Source: Flavobacterium lutivivi (GTDB taxonomy: Bacteria > Bacteroidota > Bacteroidia > Flavobacteriales > Flavobacteriaceae). From it: a stretch of 64,000 nucleotides of DNA. The stretch spans positions 62,001 to 126,000 of the forward strand of contig NZ_BMIM01000005.1 in assembly GCF_014642275.1 (NCBI RefSeq), written 5' to 3'. Shown piece after piece: positions 46,627-55,519 of this stretch. Within the stretch, counting starts at the first letter, position 1. Every line of letters starts with the position of its first letter. Made by a program: the position numbers and the translations under genes. The notes beneath the pieces are model-generated. The model saw only the letters and a list, made by a program, of their open reading frames with translations, was not told the origin of the DNA and ran no database searches.

Positions 46627-48927
46627 ATGAAAAAGATTTATTTATTTCTAAATTGTAGTGTTATACTGTTCTTATTAAATCAAAGTTCTGGTTATTCTCA
46701 AAATCTAGTGTTAAATAACAGCTTTGAAAGTGTTAACCTTTCAAGTCTTCAATGTTCGTGGTATTTGACAAATGCTCAATTCATGAGTGCTGTAAACAAT
46801 TGGGATTATCCAACCCAAGGAAGCACAGATTTATATCACATGAGTTTATCGACAACATGTTTTAGTCATCCATTATCAACAAATAGTGCTGCAGTAGGAC
46901 AACAACTTCCTAGAACGGGAAGTGCGATGACAAATATTGTAACCTATGGTAGTGGTGGTTGTACTCCATATCGCGAATATGTTCAAGGGGAATTATCTTC
47001 CAATTTAACAGTTGGTGTTACATACAATATTTCTGTTTTTGTTTCATTGGCAGATTATAGTAGTAAGGGAACAAACAATATTGGTTTCAAGTTTACAACA
47101 GTTCGTCAATCTACAGGTAGTATGTGCGTTTGGCAAACCACTCCCGATGTAAATTATACTGGAACGCCAATAATGGACAAAGAAGGTTGGACAGAATTAA
47201 CATTTCAATATACTCCAACAACGGCTAACTTGAGATATTTTTCTATTGGAAATTTCATAACGGATACCGGAACAACAGCCACAAGTTCAACAACTGGTTC
47301 TTTGAATACAATCCGTTATTTTATAGACGATGTTTCCATTTCACCAGCTACAACACCAACTTGCAATCTAATCGTTAGTGCTGGCGGAAATCAAACGATT
47401 GATTGCGATAATACTAATGTTACTCTAAACGGAAGTGCTTCAAATGGAACTCCACCATACAGTTACTCTTGGAGTCCAACAACTGGATTAAGTGATGCTA
47501 CTATTGCAAACCCGATTGCTTCACCCACTTCTACAACTACTTATACTTTAACAGTAACTGATGCTTTGTCTTGTACTCAAACTAGCTCAGTAATTGTTAG
47601 TAGCGTGGTTAATCTTGAGCCAACATTTAATCAAGTTGCTCCTATTTGCGAAGGTGATATTCTTAATGCTCTTCCAACGACATCTACCAATGGTGTTTCG
47701 GGAACTTGGCAACCTGCAATGAATAATATGGCAACTACTACTTATACTTTCACACCTAATACTGGTGTTTGTGCTAACACTGCATCAATGACAATAGTAG
47801 TTAACCAAAAAGCAACTCCAACATTTAATCAAGTTGCTCCTATTTGTGAAGGTGATATTCTTAATGCTCTTCCAACGACATCCACTAATGGTGTTTCGGG
47901 AACTTGGCAACCTGTAATGAATAATATGGCAACGACTACTTATACTTTTACACCTAATACAGGTGTTTGTGCCAATACTGCTTCGATGACAATTGTAGTT
48001 AACCAAAAGACAACTCCAACATTTAATCAAGTTGCTCCTATTTGCGAAGGAGATAACCTTAATGCACTTCCAACGACATCCACTAATGGTTTTGCGGGAA
48101 CTTGGCAACCTGCAATGAATAATATGGCAACTACTACTTACACTTTTACACCTAATACTGGTGTTTGTGCTAACACAGCATCGATGACAATTGTGGTTAA
48201 CCAAAAAGTAATGCCAACGTTTAATCAAGTTGCTCCAGTTTGTTACAACGAAAATTTTGATTTACCAATCCTTTCAACAAATAGTATTAGCGGCGTTTGG
48301 TTTCCATCACCAAATACCACAACTACCACCAATTATATTTTTACTCCAAATACTGGAGAATGCGCATTAGCTACAAACATGGAAGTAGTAGTGTTGGATG
48401 ATTTTGATTTTGATATTGATAATGAGTGTCTTGACGAAAATTACATCTTATCATTTTCGGTAGTTAATAATAGCTTTGACGCAGAATCTTCGAATTATGA
48501 TTGGGAATATAATAACCAAAGTATTGGAACTAATAACACGCTCAATCTTACTAGCTATATCCATTTAACGAGCGTATTCGAAGAACTTCCGTTAACCATT
48601 AAATTGACTGTTACAAATTCTGATGGATGTTCAAAAACCAAAAATTATGTTGTTGACAACATGTTCTGTGGCATTCAAAAAGGAATTTCGCCCAATAATG
48701 ATGGAAAAAACGAGTTTTTTGATCTAAGACTATTAGATGTAAAAAAATTGAGCATTTTTAATCGTTATGGAACAAAAGTTTACCAAAAAAACAACTACTA
48801 TAACGAATGGATTGGACAATCTGATAGTGGTGATAAACTACCTGACAGTGTTTATTATTATGTTATTGAATTTAATAATGACAATGAAACTAAAGTGGGA
48901 TGGATTTATATTAATAGAAGTAATTAA
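46627..48927 (+). CDS. T9SS type B surface protein with three near-identical 66-residue repeats
   Basis: The 766-residue protein has a signal peptide (ending SGYSQ), an N-terminal carbohydrate-binding-like domain (about 25-240, NLVLNNSFESVNLS through RYFIDDVSIS), a PKD-like domain (about 250-325), three nearly identical repeats of 66 residues (about 332-529, each PTFNQVAPICEGDxLNALPT and ending MTIVVNQK), a fourth diverged repeat, an Ig-like region, and a gliding-motility-associated C-terminal domain (GISPNNDGKNEFFDL, then NRYGTKVYQ). It is predicted to be delivered to the cell surface by the T9SS. The repeats are discussed in the findings. Confidence 0.88.
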   Translation: MKKIYLFLNCSVILFLLNQSSGYSQNLVLNNSFESVNLSSLQCSWYLTNAQFMSAVNNWDYPTQGSTDLYHMSLSTTCFSHPLSTNSAAVGQQLPRTGSAMTNIVTYGSGGCTPYREYVQGELSSNLTVGVTYNISVFVSLADYSSKGTNNIGFKFTTVRQSTGSMCVWQTTPDVNYTGTPIMDKEGWTELTFQYTPTTANLRYFSIGNFITDTGTTATSSTTGSLNTIRYFIDDVSISPATTPTCNLIVSAGGNQTIDCDNTNVTLNGSASNGTPPYSYSWSPTTGLSDATIANPIASPTSTTTYTLTVTDALSCTQTSSVIVSSVVNLEPTFNQVAPICEGDILNALPTTSTNGVSGTWQPAMNNMATTTYTFTPNTGVCANTASMTIVVNQKATPTFNQVAPICEGDILNALPTTSTNGVSGTWQPVMNNMATTTYTFTPNTGVCANTASMTIVVNQKTTPTFNQVAPICEGDNLNALPTTSTNGFAGTWQPAMNNMATTTYTFTPNTGVCANTASMTIVVNQKVMPTFNQVAPVCYNENFDLPILSTNSISGVWFPSPNTTTTTNYIFTPNTGECALATNMEVVVLDDFDFDIDNECLDENYILSFSVVNNSFDAESSNYDWEYNNQSIGTNNTLNLTSYIHLTSVFEELPLTIKLTVTNSDGCSKTKNYVVDNMFCGIQKGISPNNDGKNEFFDLRLLDVKKLSIFNRYGTKVYQKNNYYNEWIGQSDSGDKLPDSVYYYVIEFNNDNETKVGWIYINRSN
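47620..48213 (+). repeat. Three tandem 198-bp coding repeats
   Basis: Starts at 47620, 47818 and 48016 begin CCAACATTTAATCAAGTTGC with identical spacing, and the intervening DNA is nearly the same at base level. A fourth, diverged copy begins at 48214. The unit encodes 66 residues, so copy-number change keeps the frame. Confidence 0.95.
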
Positions 48928-48929
48928 GT

Positions 48930-49643
48930 CTATTTCTCCATTTTTTTACGCTCATTATAATATTCCATAAACTTTTTACCATAAAGCGTTTTTGCAACTC
49001 GTGGAGTTAATGATTTTTTTATTGTATCTAGATACTTAAAGTTTATATCATAAATCTCCGCAAGAGTTACATATGGTGCTACTTCATAATCAGCGTGGTT
49101 AACAGCAAAATTGGTAGTATATAAATATTTTCTTTTGATATTATCTTTTTGCTGTTCCTCAATTTCATTCATTTGAGCAGTTTTACCATCTTTATATAGC
49201 ATAAATTTTTGCTGAATTAAACTAAGATTTTTATCAACAAAACGTGAAGTTACTTTTTTGTATTCGTCGTATAGTTCCTGATTTTTAGAACCTGTAATCT
49301 TAGCGTCTGAAGTGAAAAAATCGAGAGAGGTTTCTATATTCATCATTCCTGGTTCAGCAAAAAACGGAAGATTATTGTCTAATGAATTCGTTACTCCTCT
49401 ATCTAAAAACAAATACAACATTTCGGGAGAATTTAAATCAAACTCACTTTTAAAATGTGAATCTCCAGAAATCTTAATAGTATCTATTGGTACTAGAACG
49501 GTGTCTTTTATTCTCTGAATGATTAAAGTTCCTTTTTTTAATCCTTTTACATTACCAGTTAAAACGAAGTTTTTTTCGGATTTTGTTTCTTTACAAGAAA
49601 TTAAAAAAGTGAAGATTGTTGCTATAAACAATAATTTGCGCAT
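48930..49643 (-). CDS. DUF4369-like lipoprotein
   Basis: The 237-residue lipoprotein (lipobox FLISC, Cys at about 17) begins with a beta domain of the DUF4369 type (FVLTGNVKGLKKGTLIIQRI and VLVPIDTIKISGDSHFKSEF) followed by a helical region. DUF4369 is usually the N-terminal part of thiol-disulfide reductases, but no thioredoxin CxxC domain follows here. It converges with the repeat protein with only 2 bases between stops; no terminator is visible in that gap. Confidence 0.78.
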   Translation of the reverse strand: MRKLLFIATIFTFLISCKETKSEKNFVLTGNVKGLKKGTLIIQRIKDTVLVPIDTIKISGDSHFKSEFDLNSPEMLYLFLDRGVTNSLDNNLPFFAEPGMMNIETSLDFFTSDAKITGSKNQELYDEYKKVTSRFVDKNLSLIQQKFMLYKDGKTAQMNEIEEQQKDNIKRKYLYTTNFAVNHADYEVAPYVTLAEIYDINFKYLDTIKKSLTPRVAKTLYGKKFMEYYNERKKMEK

Positions 49644-49671
49644 GATGAAAAATTTGCCGCAATAATACTAA

Positions 49672-49706
49672 AAAATCCTCAATCTGAAATTCAAATTGAG
49701 GATTTT
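49672..49706 (-). terminator. Terminator after the M61 peptidase gene
   Basis: The stem AAAATCCTCAAT/ATTGAGGATTTT (49672-49683 and 49695-49706) is followed on the minus strand by T residues. The stem core repeats that of the terminators at 16431 and 17210. Confidence 0.88.
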
Positions 49707-49726
49707 ACTTTTTCAAAAAAATTGAA

Positions 49727-51592
49727 TTAGCCTTTGAGCCAAGCGTTTTTCAATTTTTCTTTAGTCTTATCTGTTTGAACAAAACCATCAACCTCTTCCA
49801 TTGCCATTTTTACTTTTCCTTTGAGTAGTTGTTCTTTTCCATCTCGTTTAATCTTAATGCTTATATCATCATCATTTTTCCAATTTTGAGCTTCCATAAC
49901 CATATCATAAATATTGTCAAGATTGTAACTCTTATCATTAATTGCCAGAATGATATCACCACCTTTTACACCAACTGAATTCATCAAATCACTTAGCTCC
50001 ATGTTTGGAACAACTTTAATTTCTTTGGTATCAGGAATTACAGTAATAAATGGTGATTGACCTTTTATAAAAGGATTTGAAGGAACCGAAATTTTACCAG
50101 TACCAACTCCCATTTTTGCAAAAAATTCATTGTAAGGAATTGGAGTATTTCCAGCAACATAGGTATTCAAAAAGTCTCCAACCTCAGGATAGGTTAATGA
50201 AACGATTTTTGGGAATAACTCTTCATCATCAAATGGTTTTTCTACTCCATATTCTTGCGATAATTTTTTCATTAAATCAAGAATTCCTCTTTCTCCATTG
50301 CTTTTCTCTCTAATGATAATATCTATACACATTCCTATCAAAGCACCTTTTTCGTAAACATTTAGGTATTGTGTTTTATATGGTTCAACTAATACGTTAG
50401 CACTCATTTCTGTAAACGGCATGGTATCATTCATTCTTGATGCATTATCAATTTTTCCATTCATTCTATCATAAAACTCTTCTTCGGTAATCAGCCCTTG
50501 ATTGATTTGAAATAGATTGGCAAAATATTCTGTTACACCTTCATACATCCAAAGATGCTTGGACATTTTTGGGTTGTTATAGTCAAAAAATTGTATTTCT
50601 TTAGAATGGATACTAAGCGGTGTTACTATATGAAAAAATTCATGCGAAACCACATCAATCAATTGTTTGCCTAGCATATCTTTTGGCATCATTTCAGGGA
50701 AAACTACTGTAGTTGATGTATGGTGTTCTAAAGCTCCAAAACCTTTGGCATCATTTTTCTTCATATCAGAAAGATAAAGCAAAACAGAATATTTTTTATT
50801 GGAATTTATTGAACCTAAAAACGATTTTTGAGCACGCATCATTTTTTCTAAATCGGGCAATAATGTTTTTGCTGTATGAACTCCGTTAGGCGAATAAACA
50901 CTGAATAAAATTTGCATTCCGTCAACCGTAAAAGTCTCGGTATTTGGCTTGCAATACATTATAGGATTATCAACAAAATCAAAGTATCTCTTTACTTTAA
51001 AAACATCATTAGAGTTGCTCGCATCTTCATCGGTTAATGAAGTTGAACCAAACATATCTGAAGGATGATTTATCGTTACTGTGTAGTTTACATCAGGATT
51101 TCCTTGAAAATAACCCACGAAACCATGATTATTTAGCATAAAATTTTTACCTTCCAAAATATTTGTTCCAGCAGGCGAAAAAACTTCCTCTTTTCCAAAA
51201 CCTCTTCCTGTTTCAGTATCATAAGTATCGTTAACATAGTAAGTTACACTTGTTAATGATTTTGCATTACTTATTTTCCAGGTGTTTTCATCTGTATGAG
51301 TTACAGTAAGTTCTTTACCGTTTTTATCAAATGCTTTAAAGTCTTCTATATATTTCCCATAATTGTCAGCAGAATAAGTTCCTGGAACTGTTTTTGGGAT
51401 TTGATAGGTTACTTCAGAGGAAGAAAAAGTTGGTGCCAAAACTTTGACCAATACTTTGTCATCTTTTATGTTGACTAAATCAATGGTTGCCTTTACACCA
51501 TTTTCCAATTCTTTTTTAGAAGTTTTTTGAGCGTTTGCGTTATAACTTACTACCGAAGTAAGAAAAATTGCCGCAAGAAATATTTGTTTCAT
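49727..51592 (-). CDS. M61-family metallopeptidase with PDZ domain
   Basis: The 621-residue exported protein has a signal peptide (ending SYNANAQ), an N-terminal beta domain, the zinc-binding motif SHEFFHIVTPL with the third ligand in MYEGVTEYFANLF, and a PDZ domain near the end (VGVKGGDIILAINDKSYNL). This is the M61 glycyl aminopeptidase layout. It is predicted to act on peptides in the periplasm or at the cell surface. It is monocistronic and followed by a terminator. Confidence 0.92.
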   Translation of the reverse strand: MKQIFLAAIFLTSVVSYNANAQKTSKKELENGVKATIDLVNIKDDKVLVKVLAPTFSSSEVTYQIPKTVPGTYSADNYGKYIEDFKAFDKNGKELTVTHTDENTWKISNAKSLTSVTYYVNDTYDTETGRGFGKEEVFSPAGTNILEGKNFMLNNHGFVGYFQGNPDVNYTVTINHPSDMFGSTSLTDEDASNSNDVFKVKRYFDFVDNPIMYCKPNTETFTVDGMQILFSVYSPNGVHTAKTLLPDLEKMMRAQKSFLGSINSNKKYSVLLYLSDMKKNDAKGFGALEHHTSTTVVFPEMMPKDMLGKQLIDVVSHEFFHIVTPLSIHSKEIQFFDYNNPKMSKHLWMYEGVTEYFANLFQINQGLITEEEFYDRMNGKIDNASRMNDTMPFTEMSANVLVEPYKTQYLNVYEKGALIGMCIDIIIREKSNGERGILDLMKKLSQEYGVEKPFDDEELFPKIVSLTYPEVGDFLNTYVAGNTPIPYNEFFAKMGVGTGKISVPSNPFIKGQSPFITVIPDTKEIKVVPNMELSDLMNSVGVKGGDIILAINDKSYNLDNIYDMVMEAQNWKNDDDISIKIKRDGKEQLLKGKVKMAMEEVDGFVQTDKTKEKLKNAWLKG

Positions 51593-51618
51593 TTATTTTT
51601 CTTTTCAAAATTTGACAT

Positions 51619-51626
51619 CAAAAGTA
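51619..51626 (-). promoter_or_regulatory. -7 element (TACTTTTG) before the M61 peptidase gene
   Basis: On the minus strand TACTTTTG lies 26 bases before the ATG. No TTG is found at 19-21 bases upstream of it. Confidence 0.4.
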
Positions 51627-51689
51627 TTTATTCGTTACAATTAGCATTCATTTTTTACAAAGAATTAACTTAATTGTTTGAAAATTATA

Positions 51690-51716
51690 AAAAAACCCTT
51701 GATAACAAGGGCTTTT
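51690..51716 (-). terminator. Terminator after the DUF2805-like gene
   Basis: The stem AAGCCCTTG/CAAGGGTT on the minus strand is followed by a T-run. Confidence 0.85.
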
Positions 51717-51990
51717 AATCAAATTTATTTTTAATATAATACTTACTATCTAAATCATCATCAAAATCATCTGAAATTGGTTTAGGTTTGGGTTTACTTC
51801 CTGTTGCCTTTTTCTTCCATAATTCAAAATTGTCTTTTGACAATCTCTTTCTCATTATTTCGGTCACTTCATTTTCTGTTAAACCAAATTCTTCTTTGAT
51901 AACCTCAAAAGGTTTCCTTTCCTCTTGTGCCATGCTAACAACTCTTTCTATTTCTTCGTTGCCTAGCTCTACTCTTTTACTTTTTTTCAT
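51715..51990 (-). CDS. DUF2805-like (TIGR03643) small protein
   Basis: The 91-residue protein begins at the ATG at 51990, giving MKKSKRVELGNEEIERVVSM; an in-frame upstream start at 52011 adds seven residues. The helical core LGNEEIERVVSMAQEERKPF and FGLTENEVTEIMRKRLSK fits the short TIGR03643/DUF2805 family found in many marine and aquatic bacteria; the function is unknown. A basic Pro/Lys stretch and an acidic tail follow. It is a single gene with its own terminator. Confidence 0.78.
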   Translation of the reverse strand: MKKSKRVELGNEEIERVVSMAQEERKPFEVIKEEFGLTENEVTEIMRKRLSKDNFELWKKKATGSKPKPKPISDDFDDDLDSKYYIKNKFD

Positions 51991-52093
51991 TAGTCGAAAA
52001 GCATTAATCAATAATCTTAAATCTGTATTTTGTTAACCAATATTAATAAAAAAAATAATTGATTGATAATTTGATTAATTTTTTTTTGAAAAA

Positions 52094-52918
52094 TTAATCG
52101 TTTGACGAGCGATATTTTTGAAATGGAATTAGTAGTAGATTTTTCAATCGATTATTTTCTTCTTCTTTCATGTGAGTATCAACGCCATACACAAGGTTAT
52201 CTCTATCTAACGAACTATATGTACCAAAAAGTCTATCCCAAACTGAAAAAATATTCCCATAATTACTATCTGTATAAGGTAATTTGTAATGATGATGCAC
52301 TTTATGCATATCTGGAGAAACAATTATATAACTCAAAATATTGTCTAAACGCTTTGGTAAAACAATATTAGCATGATTGAATTGTGTTGCCAAAACTGAT
52401 AAGGACTGGTAAAGAAAAACCATCCACATAGGTGAACCTACAATGAATACACCTAGAGTTGTGAATATAAATCTAAGTACACTTTCGCCTGGATGATGCC
52501 TATTGGCTGTTGTTGTGTCTATCCATGTATCTGTATGATGAATCAAATGAAATCTCCAAAGGAATTTTACTTTATGCTCAACTAAATGAACCAAATAAGC
52601 ACCTATAAAATCTAAAAGCAACAATCCTACTATTGCATATAACCAATTATTCATCTTAGGTAACCATTGCAAAATCCCAAAATTATTATCTATTGTCCAT
52701 TGTGCCGATTTGAGTAAAATAATAGCAAGAAAAAAATTGACGATAATTGTAGTTAAAGTAAAAAAGATATTTATCCCTGCATGATGCCACTTGTTGTATT
52801 TAAAATTCTTGAATGGTTTAAAGCTTTCTAATATCCAAAAAAAGGTAATTCCACCAGCTAGAATTAAAGCACGATGCGATGACGGAATAGTAGAGAAATA
52901 ATTTATAATATCATGCAT
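52094..52918 (-). CDS. Sterol desaturase / fatty-acid hydroxylase family protein
   Basis: The 274-residue inner-membrane protein has four to five membrane segments and the di-iron histidine boxes HLVEH, HLIHH, NRHHP and MHKVHHH with the SVWDRLFGTY end of the family. Members hydroxylate or desaturate lipids with oxygen at a di-iron centre; the lipid here is not known. The -7 octamer TATATTTG in front of it ends 5 bases before its ATG (see finding). It ends without a visible terminator. Confidence 0.93.
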   Translation of the reverse strand: MHDIINYFSTIPSSHRALILAGGITFFWILESFKPFKNFKYNKWHHAGINIFFTLTTIIVNFFLAIILLKSAQWTIDNNFGILQWLPKMNNWLYAIVGLLLLDFIGAYLVHLVEHKVKFLWRFHLIHHTDTWIDTTTANRHHPGESVLRFIFTTLGVFIVGSPMWMVFLYQSLSVLATQFNHANIVLPKRLDNILSYIIVSPDMHKVHHHYKLPYTDSNYGNIFSVWDRLFGTYSSLDRDNLVYGVDTHMKEEENNRLKNLLLIPFQKYRSSND

Positions 52919-52923
52919 TACAA

Positions 52924-52931
52924 CAAATATA
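52924..52931 (-). promoter_or_regulatory. -7 element (TATATTTG) directly before the sterol desaturase-like gene
   Basis: On the minus strand TATATTTG ends 5 bases before the ATG at 52918, as at 28420. Transcription would begin near the start codon. Confidence 0.45.
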
Positions 52932-52941
52932 TTAAATCTAA

Positions 52942-53544
52942 TTAATTGATAATTCTAAAGGTTAAATTTATTCTTGGTCCAACATTTTTAGTAGATTTCG
53001 GAATTTGATGTTTCCAAAAATGTTGAGTTGTCCCTTTCATAATGAGTAGGCTTCCGTGTTCAAGTTCAATCTTAAATTTTTGCTCCTTAATTGAATTATG
53101 CTTCATCTGAAAAACTCTTTTTGCTCCAAAACTAACCGATGCAATTATTGGGTTTTTACCTAATTCCTTTTCGTTATCTGCATGCCAACCGTTGCTATCA
53201 TTACCATCTCTATAATAATTTAAAAGAACTGTAGTGAATTTTACCTTCATGAAATCTTCTACTTTTTCTTTTATATAAGTCAATAGACTATTCCATTTAT
53301 TGGGAAACATCGTCAAAGAAGAATAGGAATATGATTTTCCGTCATTTCCATACAAAGCAGTCAATCTTGGTTGTTGATACTTTTTCCCAAATACAACAAT
53401 ATCATCTTGTTGCCAGTTTACTTGAAGTAATAATTTTTCAAATAATTCATTGGCTTCTTCAAAACCTATAAAAGCAGGCACATAACTCACTTGAGCATCT
53501 ATGAGATCAAAAATTATTTCTTCTTCTGGGAAAAGTGTTTGCAT
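52942..53544 (-). CDS. AlkB-like 2-oxoglutarate-dependent dioxygenase
   Basis: The 200-residue enzyme has the AlkB pattern: NYYRDGNDSNGWHADNEKEL with the His-x-Asp iron ligands, SFGAKRVFQMKH, LEHGSLLIMKGTTQHFWKHQ with the distal His, and the C-terminal RINLTFRI with the two arginines that bind 2-oxoglutarate. It removes alkyl groups from damaged nucleic acid bases by oxidation. It is 24 bases upstream of the sterol desaturase-like gene, but the promoter octamer between them suggests they are separate. Confidence 0.9.
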   Translation of the reverse strand: MQTLFPEEEIIFDLIDAQVSYVPAFIGFEEANELFEKLLLQVNWQQDDIVVFGKKYQQPRLTALYGNDGKSYSYSSLTMFPNKWNSLLTYIKEKVEDFMKVKFTTVLLNYYRDGNDSNGWHADNEKELGKNPIIASVSFGAKRVFQMKHNSIKEQKFKIELEHGSLLIMKGTTQHFWKHQIPKSTKNVGPRINLTFRIIN

Positions 53545-53600
53545 ATAAAAAACAAAGAGAAAAGATTTCTCTTTTCTCTTGCTAAATTACAGAATTAAAT

Positions 53601-54302
53601 TTATTCATCTGTTTTTTCTAAAAGTACTTTATAAACAAATCCTCCAACCAATGCTCCTGCAATTGGCGCAACCCAAAATAGCCATAGTTGTGATAATGGT
53701 TCGCCTTGGGCAATCAAAGCTTGAGAAGTTGAACGAGCAGGATTTACAGAAGTATTTGTAATTGGGATACTGATTAAATGAATAAGTGTCAAAGCTAGAC
53801 CAATAGCAATTCCAGCAAATTTACCATTGGCAAACTTATCAGTAGCTCCAATTATAATTATCAAAAAGAACATGGTCAAAACAAATTCAGCGATAAAAGC
53901 AGAGGTCATCGAATAACCATCTGGAGAAAAAGCTCCATAACCATTGGTTGCAAATGCACCAGCTTTTGTATTATCTATTGAAAAACCTTTTCCTGAAAGA
54001 ATAGATAGCAAAGTAGCTCCAGCTGCTAAAGCTCCAAAACACTGTGAAAAAATATAAGGAAGTAAATCTTTAGCAGAAAATCTTCCACTTGCCCATAGAC
54101 CAACTGAAACTGCTGGGTTAAAATGTCCTCCTGATATATGCCCAACAGCATAAGCCATAGTTAATACAGTCAATCCAAAAGCTAGCGACACGCCAGCAAA
54201 CCCAATTCCTAAGTTTGGAATTCCAGCAGCAAATAGAGCACTACCGCAACCACCAAATACTAACCAATAGGTTCCAAAAAATTCAGCAAATAATTTTCTC
54301 AT
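53601..54302 (-). CDS. MIP-family aquaporin, AqpZ-like
   Basis: The 233-residue inner-membrane channel has six membrane segments and the two NPA boxes [10 protein letters not shown] and [15 protein letters not shown]. The start at 54302 ([20 protein letters not shown]) is preferred over an in-frame upstream one at 54326. The [17 protein letters not shown] start and the Arg after the second NPA box fit AqpZ rather than the glycerol facilitators. It carries water and perhaps other small molecules. Confidence 0.93.
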   Translation of the reverse strand: MRKLFAEFFGTYWLVFGGCGSALFAAGIPNLGIGFAGVSLAFGLTVLTMAYAVGHISGGHFNPAVSVGLWASGRFSAKDLLPYIFSQCFGALAAGATLLSILSGKGFSIDNTKAGAFATNGYGAFSPDGYSMTSAFIAEFVLTMFFLIIIIGATDKFANGKFAGIAIGLALTLIHLISIPITNTSVNPARSTSQALIAQGEPLSQLWLFWVAPIAGALVGGFVYKVLLEKTDE

Positions 54303-54327
54303 AATGATTTTGATTAAAGTTGACAAT

Positions 54328-54335
54328 CAAAAATA
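54328..54335 (-). promoter_or_regulatory. -7 element (TATTTTTG) for the aquaporin gene
   Basis: On the minus strand TATTTTTG lies 25 bases before the ATG at 54302. Confidence 0.5.
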
Positions 54336-54355
54336 TGGAAAATTTATTGAAAATG

Positions 54356-55267
54356 TTAATTTTTTTTGAAATTAATATTCATTAACACAATTGCTAGAAT
54401 TATTAATAAAATTCCAGCCCATTGAGAAAAAACAACAGTTTCATTCAAAACTAAAAAAGCCATCATTACAGAAACTGGCAATTCTAACGCAGAAACAATA
54501 CTACCCAAACCAATACCTGTCAAAGGAAATCCAGCGTTGAGCAAGAGTGGTGGAATTACAGTACCAAAAAGCGCTATGAGGATTCCCCATTTGTAGAAAA
54601 TATCAAAATTGAATGGTGTTTTTTGAGTTATAAAAGCAAATAAAAAAACCACTACAATTCCTCCCAAAAGCATATACAAACTTCTTTGCGCAGGTGATAT
54701 AGCTAATGCAACTTTATTTGCGGCAAACATAGTAGTTGTAAAAGATGCCGCAGCCAATAGACCTAAGACCAAACCTCTCCAATCTAAATTGACTTCGTTT
54801 TTCAAGACATTTGTTGCTAATAGTGTTCCAAACAAAACTACAAATACAGCTACTATCTTAATTTTTGAAGGAATTTTTCTTTCTAAAATCATTTCAAGAA
54901 CTACTCCCATCCACACTGTTTGCATCAATAGAACAATACCAATAGAGACGGGAATATATTTGACCGCTAGATAATAAAAAATACTTGTTAAACCTGTTGA
55001 AGTTCCTACTAACATTAATTTTTTAATGTCAGTTTTTGTTGCTTTCACAACATTGTCTTTCTTTTTATTTCTTTGAAATGCATTAATTGCTAAAACTGCC
55101 AACACGCCAATAACAAATTGTGCAACAATAACTTCTGCTGGGGTATAATGCAATCCTTGAGAGCTAACGTCTTTGTATGCTAGTTTAACAAAAGTAGCTA
55201 ACATACCATAACTAGCAGCACCTAATCCAACTAAAAAAACACCTTTTAACACACAGTTATTTGACAT
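54356..55267 (-). CDS. EamA/DMT-family transporter
   Basis: The 303-residue inner-membrane protein has ten predicted membrane segments in two EamA halves (about 8-150 and 163-300), with the family-like GTSTGLTSIFYYLAVKYIPVSIG and ALELPVSVMMAFLVLNE segments. The family exports metabolites; the substrate is not readable. It is preceded by TATCTTTG and the tRNA-Thr gene, and read in the same direction as the aquaporin. Confidence 0.9.
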   Translation of the reverse strand: MSNNCVLKGVFLVGLGAASYGMLATFVKLAYKDVSSQGLHYTPAEVIVAQFVIGVLAVLAINAFQRNKKKDNVVKATKTDIKKLMLVGTSTGLTSIFYYLAVKYIPVSIGIVLLMQTVWMGVVLEMILERKIPSKIKIVAVFVVLFGTLLATNVLKNEVNLDWRGLVLGLLAAASFTTTMFAANKVALAISPAQRSLYMLLGGIVVVFLFAFITQKTPFNFDIFYKWGILIALFGTVIPPLLLNAGFPLTGIGLGSIVSALELPVSVMMAFLVLNETVVFSQWAGILLIILAIVLMNINFKKN

Positions 55268-55287
55268 ATTTATTTTTTAAAAGCGGG

Positions 55288-55295
55288 CAAAGATA
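55288..55295 (-). promoter_or_regulatory. -7 element (TATCTTTG) for the EamA transporter gene
   Basis: On the minus strand TATCTTTG lies 20 bases before the ATG at 55267. Confidence 0.55.
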
Positions 55296-55334
55296 TAAAA
55301 AATGTTAGCGAAGAAATTGATGAATTTTTATAAA

Positions 55335-55364
55335 TAAAAAAACCACCACATTTCTGTGATGGTT
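55335..55364 (-). terminator. Terminator of the tRNA-Thr gene
   Basis: On the minus strand the stem AACCATCACA/TGTGGTGGTT (one mismatch, GAAA loop) is followed by T residues immediately after the tRNA. Confidence 0.85.
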
Positions 55365-55367
55365 TTG

Positions 55368-55441
55368 AGCCGATAGAGGGACTCGAACCCACGACCTGCT
55401 GATTACAAATCAGCTGCTCTAGCCAGCTGAGCTACACCGGC
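55368..55441 (-). tRNA. tRNA-Thr (anticodon UGU)
   Basis: The minus strand gives a 74-base cloverleaf with acceptor GCCGGTG/TATCGGC (two G-U pairs), D arm GTAGCTCAGCTGG, anticodon arm CTGATTTGTAATCAG with TGT, and T arm GTGGGTTCGAGTCCC. CCA is not encoded. A promoter element lies just upstream and a terminator follows. Confidence 0.97.
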
Positions 55442-55456
55442 AACTTTATTGCGATG

Positions 55457-55464
55457 CAAATATA
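55457..55464 (-). promoter_or_regulatory. -7 element (TATATTTG) for tRNA-Thr
   Basis: On the minus strand TATATTTG lies 15 bases before the tRNA 5' end. Confidence 0.6.
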
Positions 55465-55519
55465 AAAGTGAAAATTATTTATCCAAAATATTTTTCTACT
55501 TTTTTTACATTTTTTTTAC

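Noticed and set aside
47620-48213. Possible CRISPR-like array
   Set aside because: The units are 198 bp without spacers and are in frame with a surface protein, so this is a coding tandem repeat.
47785-48228. Antisense open frame of 147 codons
   Set aside because: It lies opposite the tandem repeats of the surface protein and mirrors their periodicity; no start context or protein-like composition.
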